DNA of 64,000 nt from Kastovskya adunca ATA6-11-RM4 (GTDB taxonomy: Bacteria > Cyanobacteriota > Cyanobacteriia > Cyanobacteriales > Coleofasciculaceae): contig JAHHHJ010000019.1 in NCBI GenBank assembly GCA_019359445.1, positions 38,393 through 102,392 of the forward strand, in the 5' to 3' direction. Within the stretch, counting starts at the first letter, position 1; each line of letters begins with the position of its first letter. The translations under genes were made by a program, and so were the position numbers. The notes beneath the pieces were generated by a model. The model was not told the DNA's origin. It saw only the letters and a list, made by a program, of their open reading frames with translations, and searched no databases. Below, in pieces: positions 37,731 to 45,953 of the stretch.

Positions 37731-37760
37731 CCCAACCTATCTGTAGGTTGGGTTTTTTTT
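37731..37760 (+). terminator. intrinsic terminator after treY
   Basis: CCCAACCTA (37731-37739) and TAGGTTGGG (37744-37752) form a perfect 9-bp stem with a 4-base loop, followed by eight T. It ends the treZ-treY transcript. Confidence 0.9.
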
Positions 37761-38222
37761 GCACTTACTTCAGGTTAAGTAGCGATCGCTCCTATAAGTA
37801 GCACGGCGTAAATAGTTAAAGGTTTGTAGTCAAGGCTTCAGCCCTCAAAACACGAACCAATTTAAGAAATCTTACATTGCAACACCTGGTTTGATTGATT
37901 CTCGCCTACTTGATTGGCTGCACTTTTCAGCTAGCTGATGATAGCGGCGCACCTATCTGAGAGGGTGTAAAAGCGAAAGATTTCCCTGGGTGTGAAGTGT
38001 CCACCCGGAACAACTTAGGTGATATATTGAGAACTTAAGTCATTAAAGCAAACACTTAAGTAAGATCTTGCTGCGACTGAGAAGTTGACATCTCAGCCGA
38101 AAAGGCTTGTATAAGCTAAATACGCCAGTCTCTAGAGGACAATTAAGTTTTTTTTGGCGTGATGGTTTCTCAATTATTGAGACATTTTCTAAACAAAAGT
38201 TGATAGGAAGGAGAAGGGGAGT
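37761..38222 (+). promoter_or_regulatory. futA upstream region with three phased ACTTAAGT-like repeats
   Basis: ACTTAGGT at 38013-38020, ACTTAAGT at 38033-38040 and ACTTAAGT at 38054-38061 are spaced 20 and 21 bp start to start, about two helical turns, so they lie on one face of DNA. Such phasing suggests an operator for a cooperatively binding regulator. They do not match the Fur consensus. AGGAGAAGGGG just before the ATG supplies the ribosome-binding site. Confidence 0.45.
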
Positions 38223-39275
38223 ATGAAGCGTAGGAAATTCTTGACGTTTGTAGGACTAGCAGCGATCGCAGGTAGTTTAGTCGTTGCCTGTAATGGGGAA
38301 CCCACTGCAACCAACCCTTCTCCTGGAAATCCCGCTAGTCCTGCGGCGACAGGAGAGGAATTGACGATCTACTCCGGTCGTAATGAAGAACTGATTGGCC
38401 CCCTATTAAAGAAGTTTGAAGCGGAAACCGGAACTAAGCTCAACGTGCGTTATGGCGATACAGCAGAGCTAGCGGCAGCAATTTTGGAGGAAGGTCAAAA
38501 TAGTCCTGCGGATATCTTCTTTGGTCAAGATGCCGGGGCATTAGGGGCGCTGCAAACAGAAAATCGCACCCAAGCTTTACCCGACACAGTTCTCAACAAA
38601 GTCGATCAGCGCTTCCGTTCCCCTGAAGGGGAGTGGGTAGGAATTTCAGGTCGCGCTCGCGTGCTAGCCTACAATACCCAAGAGATTAACGAGAACGAAC
38701 TGCCCAATTCTATCTGGGACTTGACGGAGGAGAAGTGGCGCGGTCGAGTGGGTTGGGCACCGACGAATGGGTCATTTCAGGCGTTTGTCACAGCGCTGCG
38801 GGAGATAGAAGGGGAAGAGCGTGCCCTAGAGTGGCTCAGAGCAATGAAGGCGAATGGGACTCAATCTTATAAAAACAATACAACCATCATCGAAGCGGTT
38901 GGTCGTGGAGAAGTCGAAATTGGTTTAGTGAACAACTACTATCTGCCTCGCTTCAAGGCAGAAAACCCAAACCTTCCGGTTGCCCATCATTACACCCAAG
39001 AGGATGCTGGGTCGATGATCAACGTGGCAGGGGTCGCTCTCCTCGATGCTAGTGACAATGAGGAGCAAGCGATCGCCTTGGTTGAGTATCTGCTCATGCC
39101 GGAGTCTCAACAGTACTTTGCCAACGAAACTAACGAATATCCCCTAATTCAAGGCGTTGCCCCTTCGGAGGGTCAGGTGCCCCTCGCTGAAATCAATTCC
39201 CCAGGAATCGACCTAAGTAACCTCGAAGACCTCGAAGGCACCCTATCACTACTCCAGAAAGCTGAAGTGTTGTAA
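38223..39275 (+). CDS. futA: ferric iron ABC transporter substrate-binding protein (FutA type)
   Basis: 350 residues. The binding protein captures Fe(III) in the periplasm and passes it to FutB. The N terminus has a twin-arginine-like KRRKFLTF, a hydrophobic core and the lipobox LVVAC, so it is probably a lipoprotein that may use Tat export. A Pro/Ser/Thr linker leads to the family-1 binding fold starting LTIYSGRNEELIGPLLKKFE, with the conserved FFGQDAGALGAL and the Tyr-rich VNNYYLPRF, a usual iron-ligand site. futB follows 79 bp downstream on the same strand, past a terminator-like hairpin. No ATPase (futC) is in the window. Confidence 0.92.
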   Translation: MKRRKFLTFVGLAAIAGSLVVACNGEPTATNPSPGNPASPAATGEELTIYSGRNEELIGPLLKKFEAETGTKLNVRYGDTAELAAAILEEGQNSPADIFFGQDAGALGALQTENRTQALPDTVLNKVDQRFRSPEGEWVGISGRARVLAYNTQEINENELPNSIWDLTEEKWRGRVGWAPTNGSFQAFVTALREIEGEERALEWLRAMKANGTQSYKNNTTIIEAVGRGEVEIGLVNNYYLPRFKAENPNLPVAHHYTQEDAGSMINVAGVALLDASDNEEQAIALVEYLLMPESQQYFANETNEYPLIQGVAPSEGQVPLAEINSPGIDLSNLEDLEGTLSLLQKAEVL

Positions 39276-39286
39276 CCTAGAAAGCC

Positions 39287-39340
39287 GCAACAAACAATTA
39301 ACAGCACATTCTGTGTTGAGCGTTTGTTGCTCCTTTTTCT
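39287..39340 (+). terminator. intercistronic hairpin between futA and futB
   Basis: GCAACAAAC (39287-39295) and GTTTGTTGC (39322-39330) pair perfectly around a partly paired interior and are followed by TCCTTTTTCT. It would let the binding protein mRNA exceed that of the permease. Confidence 0.65.
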
Positions 39341-39354
39341 GACTCCATGTTGTA

Positions 39355-40989
39355 GTGTCAAATCAAGCATCACGTCCCGATAAAGCGACCCAAGTCGTGC
39401 GGGGAAAGTCTCGGGTAGCTAGACCTCCCCTGTTCCTTGTGGTGATGGGCACAATTACCGCCACTGCCATTGCCCTACCCTTGGCCTACCTCGTTATCCG
39501 GGCGCTGGGAATCGGTGGGGCGGAATTTTGGGCATTTGTGGCGCGAGAGCGCACGCTCGAAATTGTTTTCAATAGCATCGTTATGGCAGTGGCGGTGACC
39601 TGTTTATCGGCTCTGATTGCCATACCCCTCGCCTTCTTAACCGTTCGCACCGACCTACCCTGGCGGCGGTTTTGGTCGATTGTCACCACCTTGCCCCTAG
39701 CGATCCCCACCTACGTGGGCAGCTTTGCCCTGATTGCCGCCTTCGGGCCTAGGGGCAGCTTGTTGCAGTCCTGGCTTGCCCCTCTAGGCGTGGAGCAACT
39801 GCCTTCGATTTATGGATGGCCGGGGGTGATTGCCGCCATTACCCTCTTTTCCTACCCCTACCTGCTCTTGAGCGTCCGGGCTGGTCTTCAGGGAATTGAC
39901 CCGGCACTAGAAGAATCGGCTCAGAGCTTGGGTTATGGTTCTTGGTCTGTGTTTTTTAGCGTCACCCTGCCCCAATTACGACCCTCAATTGTGGCGGGTT
40001 CACTGCTGGTTTCCCTGTACGCGCTTCAAGACTTCGGGACTCCGTCGTTGATGCGGTTTGACTCCTTTACGCAGGCAATTTTTATCCAGTACCGTGCCAG
40101 TTTTAACCGCAGTCTTGCCGCCGCCTTAGCGTTGATGTTGGTGGTTTTGGTGCTGATTATTCTCTGGTGGGAGCATCAGGCGCGATCGCGGGCAACTTAC
40201 TACAGCCGAGGATCAAACTCGAGGCGATCGCGCCAACTAGTACCCTTGGGTCGCTGGAAACTTCCCGCCCTGGCATTTTGCTGTCTGGTGATGGGAATAT
40301 GTCTGATTTTACCCTTGGGAATAATCCTGTACTGGCTACTGCGATCGGCAACCCCTCTACAGGCTTTACACAATGTCATTCCCCTGACGTTGAATTCTGC
40401 CTGGGCCGCAGGACTCGCTGCCCTATTTTCTACCCTGTTTGCCTTGCCTGTGGCAATTTTGTCCGTACGGTTTCCAGGACGCCTGACCACGATGATAGAA
40501 CGCGGTACCTACATCGGTTTTGGTCTACCGGGGGTCGTTGTCGCTCTATCCTTAGTGTTTTTTGGTGCTAACTATCTACCTTGGCTCTACCAGACAATGC
40601 CGATGCTGGTCTTTGCTTATCTGGTGCTATTTTTGCCCCAATCGGTTGGTACTGTCCGGAGTTCCCTGCTGCAAGTCAACCCATCAATAGAAGAATCTGC
40701 CCGTTCTTTAGGGCGAACTTCCTGGCAGACTCTCAAGGAAGTAACAATCCCCTTAGTACGCTCCGGAATCGCCAGTGGAGCCGTGTTGATTTTTCTGACT
40801 GCGATTAAGGAACTGCCTGCAACGCTGCTGTTGTCGCCGATTGGTTTTAGAACCTTAGCCTCACAGATTTGGGTAGCAACAAGCGACGCCGTGTTTGCCG
40901 ATGCAGCAGCGGCGTCTCTAGCAATGCTGTTGCTGTGTGCCGGACTCACCTTAGTAGTGATCTCTCTAGAACGACACCGCCGCAAATGA
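39355..40989 (+). CDS. futB: ferric iron ABC transporter permease (FutB type)
   Basis: 544 residues from GTG. A two-fold permease of the plasma membrane with about 12 hydrophobic segments in two homologous halves. Each half carries the ABC permease contact loop: EESAQSLGYGSWSVFFSVTLP in the first and EESARSLGRTSWQTLKEVTIP in the second. This fused duplicated form is the usual cyanobacterial/bacterial Fe(III) permease. Partner of FutA; the ATPase must be encoded elsewhere. Its stop codon directly abuts the stop of the convergent glgX gene, with no intergenic base. Confidence 0.93.
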   Translation: MSNQASRPDKATQVVRGKSRVARPPLFLVVMGTITATAIALPLAYLVIRALGIGGAEFWAFVARERTLEIVFNSIVMAVAVTCLSALIAIPLAFLTVRTDLPWRRFWSIVTTLPLAIPTYVGSFALIAAFGPRGSLLQSWLAPLGVEQLPSIYGWPGVIAAITLFSYPYLLLSVRAGLQGIDPALEESAQSLGYGSWSVFFSVTLPQLRPSIVAGSLLVSLYALQDFGTPSLMRFDSFTQAIFIQYRASFNRSLAAALALMLVVLVLIILWWEHQARSRATYYSRGSNSRRSRQLVPLGRWKLPALAFCCLVMGICLILPLGIILYWLLRSATPLQALHNVIPLTLNSAWAAGLAALFSTLFALPVAILSVRFPGRLTTMIERGTYIGFGLPGVVVALSLVFFGANYLPWLYQTMPMLVFAYLVLFLPQSVGTVRSSLLQVNPSIEESARSLGRTSWQTLKEVTIPLVRSGIASGAVLIFLTAIKELPATLLLSPIGFRTLASQIWVATSDAVFADAAAASLAMLLLCAGLTLVVISLERHRRK

Positions 40990-43131
40990 TTAAGAGGTGG
41001 GGAGTCCTCGCATCTGGCGCAGCACCAGAATTGATCGCGCTACCACGGGTATCAATTGATTGCCTGTATAAACCTTCTCCTCAGTGAGGAAGCGAGGCTC
41101 TTTGGTGTCAATCACAACCGCCCATTCTCTCTCATCTAGCCCAGCGGGGAGGCCAAACTCAATCATTTCATAGTGAGCGTTAAAGAACAGGAAGAAACTA
41201 TCATCGCTAATGCGCTCGCCTTTTGGCCCCACAGTAGGAATCTCGTCTCCATTCAAGAAAACGCCAATCGCCTTAGCATAACCGATGTCCCATTGCTCCT
41301 GAGTCATCGCGGTGCCGTCGGGATTGAACCAACCGATATCGCTAACACCCGAACCGTGGATGGCGCGACCTTGAAACCACTTGCGCCGTCGAAATACCGG
41401 ATGCTGACGGCGGAAGTAGATTAGTTCGCGGGTAAAGTTCAGTAGATCCGCATTTCCCTCTGGCAAATTCCAATCAAACCAAGAGAGTTCATTGTCCTGG
41501 CAATAGGTATTATTGTTGCCTTCTTGTGTACGCCCCATCTCATCACCCCCCAGCAGCATCGGGATGCCCTGAGAGAGCATCAGAGTCGCCAGGAAGTTTC
41601 GCCGCTGCTTCTCCCGCAACAGCAACACTTTTACGTTATCCGTTTCCCCTTCAACTCCACAATTCCAACTTCGGTTGTGGTTTTCCCCATCCTGGCTATT
41701 TTCCCCATTCGCCTCGTTATGCTTCTCGTTGTAGCTAACCAAATCGTTGAGGGTGAAGCCATCGTGGGCGGTGATGAAGTTGATACTGGCATTCGGTCTA
41801 CGCCCATTCACCTCATAGAGGTCAGGGCTACCTGTGAAGCAGTAGGCAAATTGCCCCAATCCACTCTCCTCGCCGCGCCAGAAGTCCCGCACGGTATCGC
41901 GATACCTGCCATTCCACTCTGACCAGAGGAGCGGGAAGTTTCCGACTTGATAGCCACCTTCTCCCACGTCCCAGGGTTCAGCAATGAGCTTCACATCTGC
42001 CAGCACTGGGTCTTGGTGAATGATGTCAAAGAACGCCGCTAGGCTATCCACTTCAAAGAGTTCTCGTGCTAGGGCTGAGGCAAGATCGAAGCGGAAGCCA
42101 TCGACATGCATCTCTGTGACCCAGTAGCGCAGGCTATCCATGATTAACTTCAGGACTTGGGCTTGGCGCACATACAACGAGTTTCCGCAGCCTGTAAAGT
42201 CCATGTAGTAACGCGGATCGTCTTCCATCAGGCGGTAGTAAACAGCGTTGTCGATGCCGCGCAGTGTCAGGGTTGGGCCTAAGTGACTACCTTCTCCGGT
42301 GTGGTTGTAGACGACATCGAGGATCACTTCGATTCCGGCGAAGTGCAACGCTTTGACCATCTCCTTGAACTCGATGACCTGCTGACCTGACCCTCCACTG
42401 GCGCTGTAGCCGGAGTAGGGGGCTAAGTAGTTAATGGAATCATAGCCCCAGTAATTGCTGAGTTCTTTGTCAACGAGGTGTCCAGGACGGGAGAGGAAGT
42501 GATGCACCGGGAGCAACTCAACGGCGGTAATCCCAAGGGATTGCAGATAAGAAATTGCCGCCGAATGCCCCAGTCCGGCATAGGTACCGCGCAGTTCTTC
42601 TGGGATCTCCGGGTGCAGCTTGGTAAAACCCTTGACATGGGTTTCGTAGATTACTGTTTCATGCCACGCCGTTTTCAGTAATTTGTCATCCCCCCAATCA
42701 AAGGACTGATCGACGACAACCGACTTGGGGATCAGATGAGCGTCATCGAGATCGGACATGGATAGGTCTTCTTCGGAAGCGTCCCAAGAGTAGCCAAAGA
42801 GTTCTTCACCGTAGCCAATTTCCCCATCAATTGCTTTTGCATAGGGGTCAATCAGCAATTTGTTGGGGTTGAAGCGATGACCTGACTCCGGCGCATAGGG
42901 GCCATGCACTCGGTATCCGTAACGTTGACCCGGTGCCACCCCCGGCACATAACCGTGCCAGACGAAGTTGTTGACTTCAGTTAGGGACAAGCGTGTCTCC
43001 TCATCGTCTTCGTCAAACAAACAAAGTTCTACGCCTGTTGCATTTTCACTGAACAAAGCGAAGTTTGTCCCTTTGCCATCCCAATTTGCTCCCAAAGGAT
43101 AGACATCGCCAGGCCAGAGTGCATAGTACAT
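40990..43131 (-). CDS. glgX: glycogen debranching enzyme (isoamylase type)
   Basis: 713 residues. Cleaves alpha-1,6 branches of glycogen, giving linear chains that TreY or phosphorylase can use. A CBM48-like N-terminal domain (LGANWDGKGTNFALFSENAT) precedes the GH13 barrel with the GlgX signatures DGFRFDLASALARE (nucleophile Asp349), KLIAEPWDVGEGGYQVGNFP (acid Glu385) and ITAHDGFTLNDLVSYNEKHN (Asp457). The sequence LWSEWNGRYRD is typical of GlgX/isoamylase. It faces futB tail to tail with no spacer and lies 950 bp from the next gene. Confidence 0.96.
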   Translation of the reverse strand: MYYALWPGDVYPLGANWDGKGTNFALFSENATGVELCLFDEDDEETRLSLTEVNNFVWHGYVPGVAPGQRYGYRVHGPYAPESGHRFNPNKLLIDPYAKAIDGEIGYGEELFGYSWDASEEDLSMSDLDDAHLIPKSVVVDQSFDWGDDKLLKTAWHETVIYETHVKGFTKLHPEIPEELRGTYAGLGHSAAISYLQSLGITAVELLPVHHFLSRPGHLVDKELSNYWGYDSINYLAPYSGYSASGGSGQQVIEFKEMVKALHFAGIEVILDVVYNHTGEGSHLGPTLTLRGIDNAVYYRLMEDDPRYYMDFTGCGNSLYVRQAQVLKLIMDSLRYWVTEMHVDGFRFDLASALARELFEVDSLAAFFDIIHQDPVLADVKLIAEPWDVGEGGYQVGNFPLLWSEWNGRYRDTVRDFWRGEESGLGQFAYCFTGSPDLYEVNGRRPNASINFITAHDGFTLNDLVSYNEKHNEANGENSQDGENHNRSWNCGVEGETDNVKVLLLREKQRRNFLATLMLSQGIPMLLGGDEMGRTQEGNNNTYCQDNELSWFDWNLPEGNADLLNFTRELIYFRRQHPVFRRRKWFQGRAIHGSGVSDIGWFNPDGTAMTQEQWDIGYAKAIGVFLNGDEIPTVGPKGERISDDSFFLFFNAHYEMIEFGLPAGLDEREWAVVIDTKEPRFLTEEKVYTGNQLIPVVARSILVLRQMRGLPTS

Positions 43132-44083
43132 AGGGTAATAATCCAGTAAAAAGTGATAATGAGCCAGAATTAAGGTTTAAGAGGAGCGTTCCAGTCAGGG
43201 TACAGGCATTTACAGCCGTTTTCAGTTAACTAAGCCACATAGACGTGCAGAGGCACAAAGGTTTATGCCCTTAACTGCGATCGCTTCTTGGTGCAAGTTG
43301 CTGTAATCCATCAGCCCTAAAAAGCCTCAAGGACTGAGAGTGTGTTCAAAAAGTACTGTAGTCCTTCTGAGTTCAACAAAGTGAAGCTTACTAACTGCTT
43401 CGCGATCGCTCCCTAGGCGCTACGCGCAAGCTACGCCAACATCATGACATCTTCTCGCCCTTTCAAACACGTTCTGACGAAGGAACGCGATTGTGTTGTT
43501 CGACGCTATTAAGCTATTGGTTTGACTGAGGTTCAGGACTTAGGGGCTTTTGCCCTACAGCCCAACCTCTTCGTTATTTTAAAGAAATCTCTGTCAAGAA
43601 ACAACTTTATCCTTGATACCGATATAGCTCTGCAAGGATTCCTCTGTGATCCCTGTAACCTTAGCAATCTCAGCTAAGGAAAGTTTTCCTAACAGCAGCT
43701 TTTCAATCAAGTCCTTGGTTTTCCGAGGGATGACTTCGCTTGGGAAGTTTTGCATATAGCGGCTTGCTGTAAATTAGTGAGATCGCCGTAACAATTTTTC
43801 GCATGGCTTATACTATCTAAACTATCATCTAAGTAATTATTTGGCTGTCCGCTAGCGTACGGTGTTGTTTCTATAAGCCTCATGCGCCAACCCATAGCAT
43901 CCAACAACCTGCAATAGCTTCCCCCTAAACTGAAGTTGCTTACTTCATCAGAAGGCAAGAGGGTTACTATATAACTACCTGAGTACGTATCTTTATAACA
44001 AATTCATTTTTTGATTAAGTGAGAATTACCAGCTTTATTTATTTGCTTAGAGCAAGAACAATATTAATAAGGCTTTAATTTTT
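43132..44083. other. 950-bp region with a transposase-like fragment and repeat traces
   Basis: Upstream of both glgX and the Crp-like gene, so it holds both promoters. Besides the transposase-like fragment listed separately, 43405-43440 contains a GGCGCTACGCGCAAGCTACG dispersed repeat trace, and a CAGAGGCACAAAGG repeat trace lies near 43240. A minus ORF at 43707-43958 overlaps the fragment in another frame and looks spurious. Confidence 0.45.
43594..43755 (-). pseudogene. IS1-type transposase helix-turn-helix fragment
   Basis: 53 codons from ATG 43755 to TGA 43594. The segment VIPRKTKDLIEKLLLGKLSL, continuing AEIAKVTGITEESLQSY, closely resembles the helix-turn-helix part of cyanobacterial IS1-like transposases. 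The N-terminal zinc finger and the whole DDE catalytic domain are missing, and no inverted repeats are seen. Probably a remnant of an old insertion; a small functional DNA-binding protein is possible but less likely. Confidence 0.5.
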
Positions 44084-44815
44084 GTGTCTGAAAGCTTTCA
44101 CAATTCCAGTGGTAATAAACTTTTGGCAGCTCTACCTAGGGAGGACTATGAACGTCTCCTTCCTTATTTAGAGTCTGTCTTCCTTGATTTTAAGCAGTAT
44201 CTCTATCTGCCCAACCAACCCATCGAGTACGTTTATTTTCCCCTTGATGGCATCATTTCTCTACTGACGGTTTTGGGAGATGGTGGAACAATCGAAGTAG
44301 CGACGGTGGGCAATGAAGGAATGATCGGTATTCCTGTCTTGCTGGGAGTAGATCAGCTCCCTGCTGAGACTATGGTGCAGGTTCCTGGCAAGGCTCTGCG
44401 AATGCAGGTGGATGTATTCAAAAGGGAAGTACCTGTAGGTAGCTCCTTTCATAAGCTACTGCTACTCTATGTACAAGCGCGGGTCAATCATCTCATGCAA
44501 TCGGCGGGCTGCAACCGACTGCACTCGATTGAACAGCGATGCTGTCGCTGGTTGCTGCTGACTCAGGATCGAGTAGCTACAGATGAGTTTCCCTTGACTC
44601 AAGAGTTCCTCTCCCAAATGCTAGGGGTGCGCCGAGCTAGCGTCAGCGAGGTTGCTGCAACTCTCCAGAAGGAAGGATTAATTCGCTACAATCGCGGAAA
44701 AATGAAGGTTATCGATCGTGAGCGCTTAAAAGCTACTTCCTGTGAATGTTATCAAGTCTTCACTGAAGAATACGAGCGCATATTAGGATTTCCACCAATC
44801 AAAAATGAAGTATGA
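44084..44815 (+). CDS. Crp/Fnr family transcriptional regulator
   Basis: 243 residues from GTG. The N-terminal cyclic-nucleotide-binding-type beta roll (about 35-130: FKQYLYLPNQPIEYVYFPLDG, VATVGNEGMIGIPVLLG) lacks the Arg-Ser phosphate-cassette residues typical of true cAMP binders, so its ligand is unclear. The C-terminal winged helix has the Crp-type recognition segment TQEFLSQMLGVRRASVSEVA. Two Cys near position 152 and two (SCECYQ) at the end could bind a metal or respond to redox; this is inference. The final Glu-Val codons and stop lie inside a GAAGTATGA repeat unit. It is next to the glucan genes, but its targets are unknown. Confidence 0.9.
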   Translation: MSESFHNSSGNKLLAALPREDYERLLPYLESVFLDFKQYLYLPNQPIEYVYFPLDGIISLLTVLGDGGTIEVATVGNEGMIGIPVLLGVDQLPAETMVQVPGKALRMQVDVFKREVPVGSSFHKLLLLYVQARVNHLMQSAGCNRLHSIEQRCCRWLLLTQDRVATDEFPLTQEFLSQMLGVRRASVSEVAATLQKEGLIRYNRGKMKVIDRERLKATSCECYQVFTEEYERILGFPPIKNEV

Positions 44816-44900
44816 AGGGTGAAGTATGAAGGGTGAAGTATGAAGTATGAAGGGTGAAGTATGAAGTATGAAGGGTGAAGTATGAAGTATGAAGGGTGAG
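44806..44900. repeat. GAAGTATGAA tandem array overlapping the Crp gene end
   Basis: Alternating GAAGTATGAAGGGT and GAAGTATGAA units, about seven in number, running from the last codons of the Crp gene to about 44900, then a short CCCCTGCTCCCCC remnant. Related to the arrays at 6924 and 8637. Confidence 0.9.
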
Positions 44901-44959
44901 TGTAGTTATCCCCCTGCTCCCCCACTCAGGAGGACTCAGGACTTTGAGAGCTTGCTAAT

Positions 44960-45014
44960 TCCTTTTTTTACCAAAAAATTTTAGTATTCAGCCTTCTAAA
45001 GAAGGCTGAATACT
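44960..45014 (-). terminator. intrinsic terminator inside the 3' end of the CheB gene
   Basis: A perfect 15-bp stem (AGTATTCAGCCTTCT at 44983-44997 and its complement at 45000-45014) with a 2-base loop, followed on the minus strand by AAAATTTTTTGG. The hairpin encodes part of SAFFRRLNT of the protein. Confidence 0.75.
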
Positions 45015-45648
45015 TTCTCTGATCTAATACTACTTTTTGGGTCATTACTAACTCGCTTAGGGTGGAGGCGATCGCCTGAAGAGGGAGAATGAAATCAACT
45101 TTTCCAGTATCAATGGCAGACTTGGGCATACCGAAGTGCTCAGAAGTTGCCTCATCTTGGGCGATCACTATGCCGCCATGATTTTTGATTGCCACCACCC
45201 CTAGAAGACCATCGCTTTTCTTACCCGTGAGGACAACTGCGATCGCTTTTGATTTGAAGCTACTCGCTAGCGACACAAACAAATTATCGGCAGCGGGACG
45301 GACAAAGTTCACTTTGGGTGTATCTGACAGGGAAAGGGTGCCGTTTGGGTTGACCAACAGGTGCCTACCAGAAAGAGCAATGTAGACGTTCCCCGGACGC
45401 AACCGATCCCCTTCTTCTGCCTGTTTGACAGGTAGAGCTGTGCGCTGGCTGAGGATTTCTGCCATATAGCTGCGATACTCGCAACTCAGGTGCTGTACTA
45501 CGGTAATGGCTGCCGGAAAGTCTGACGGTAAGGCAGAAAGAACTTCACTAATAGCTTTCAGACCCCCGGTAGAAGCCGCTATTGCTACGACTTTCAAAGC
45601 GGCGTTAGGAATGTTAGATAAAACTCCCTGCTCCTGTTTTGTAGTCAT
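44968..45648 (-). CDS. CheB-type protein-glutamate methylesterase, no receiver domain
   Basis: 226 residues from ATG 45648; TTG 45669 is also in frame. A CheB catalytic domain without the response-regulator domain of classical CheB. The catalytic triad is in place: Ser in AIAASTGGLKAI, His in VVQHLSCEYRSYM and Asp in VLTGKKSDGLLGV. CheB hydrolyses glutamyl methyl esters or deamidates chemoreceptors, but no chemoreceptor or other che genes are nearby, so its substrate here is uncertain. The last 15 codons and stop lie in a hairpin with a T run, so the terminator overlaps the gene. Confidence 0.9.
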   Translation of the reverse strand: MTTKQEQGVLSNIPNAALKVVAIAASTGGLKAISEVLSALPSDFPAAITVVQHLSCEYRSYMAEILSQRTALPVKQAEEGDRLRPGNVYIALSGRHLLVNPNGTLSLSDTPKVNFVRPAADNLFVSLASSFKSKAIAVVLTGKKSDGLLGVVAIKNHGGIVIAQDEATSEHFGMPKSAIDTGKVDFILPLQAIASTLSELVMTQKVVLDQRKYSAFFRRLNTKIFW

Positions 45649-45953
45649 ATTAGTTTTTTCTTTGCTCAAGTGAACTGTATGCGAATGTCACTGACTTGAG
45701 TGGACAATGGTTGTTTTTGGGAAAAACCCAGCTTGGGGGGCTTCCCCCCAATCCCCCCACTCTTGGGATGAGTGCCTCCCCCAGACCCCCTGCACAAGGT
45801 TTAATCTGTTGTGATTTCTTACATTCAGTGACTTTGAACTATTTACCTTGCCTGGTTGGGCGATATATATGTACTCTAGCGTACATAACAAAAAAAATTA
45901 GGGGCGAACCTTGGTTCGCCCCTAATCCGATAAAACGACTATTTAATTGGATA
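45649..45953. other. 300-bp region between glgB and the CheB gene
   Basis: Contains G/C-run repeat DNA at about 45725-45805 (GGGGGGCTTCCCCCCAATCC and relatives), the glgB terminator, and a chance-level GTAN8TAC match at 45871-45884. No ORF accepted. Confidence 0.5.
45890..45926 (-). terminator. intrinsic terminator of the glgE-treS-glgB unit
   Basis: A 14-bp perfect stem, ATTAGGGGCGAACC (45897-45910) with its complement after a TT loop (45913-45926). On the minus strand it is followed by a run of eight T (45890-45897). It lies 28 bp downstream of the glgB stop. Confidence 0.9.

Noticed and set aside
43707..43958. 83-codon minus ORF upstream of glgX
   Set aside because: Overlaps the transposase-like fragment in a different frame and has no domain.
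45871..45884. GTAN8TAC (NtcA-type) match between glgB and the CheB gene
   Set aside because: This 6-base-specific pattern is expected many times by chance in 64 kb, and no suitably placed -10 element was seen relative to either gene.
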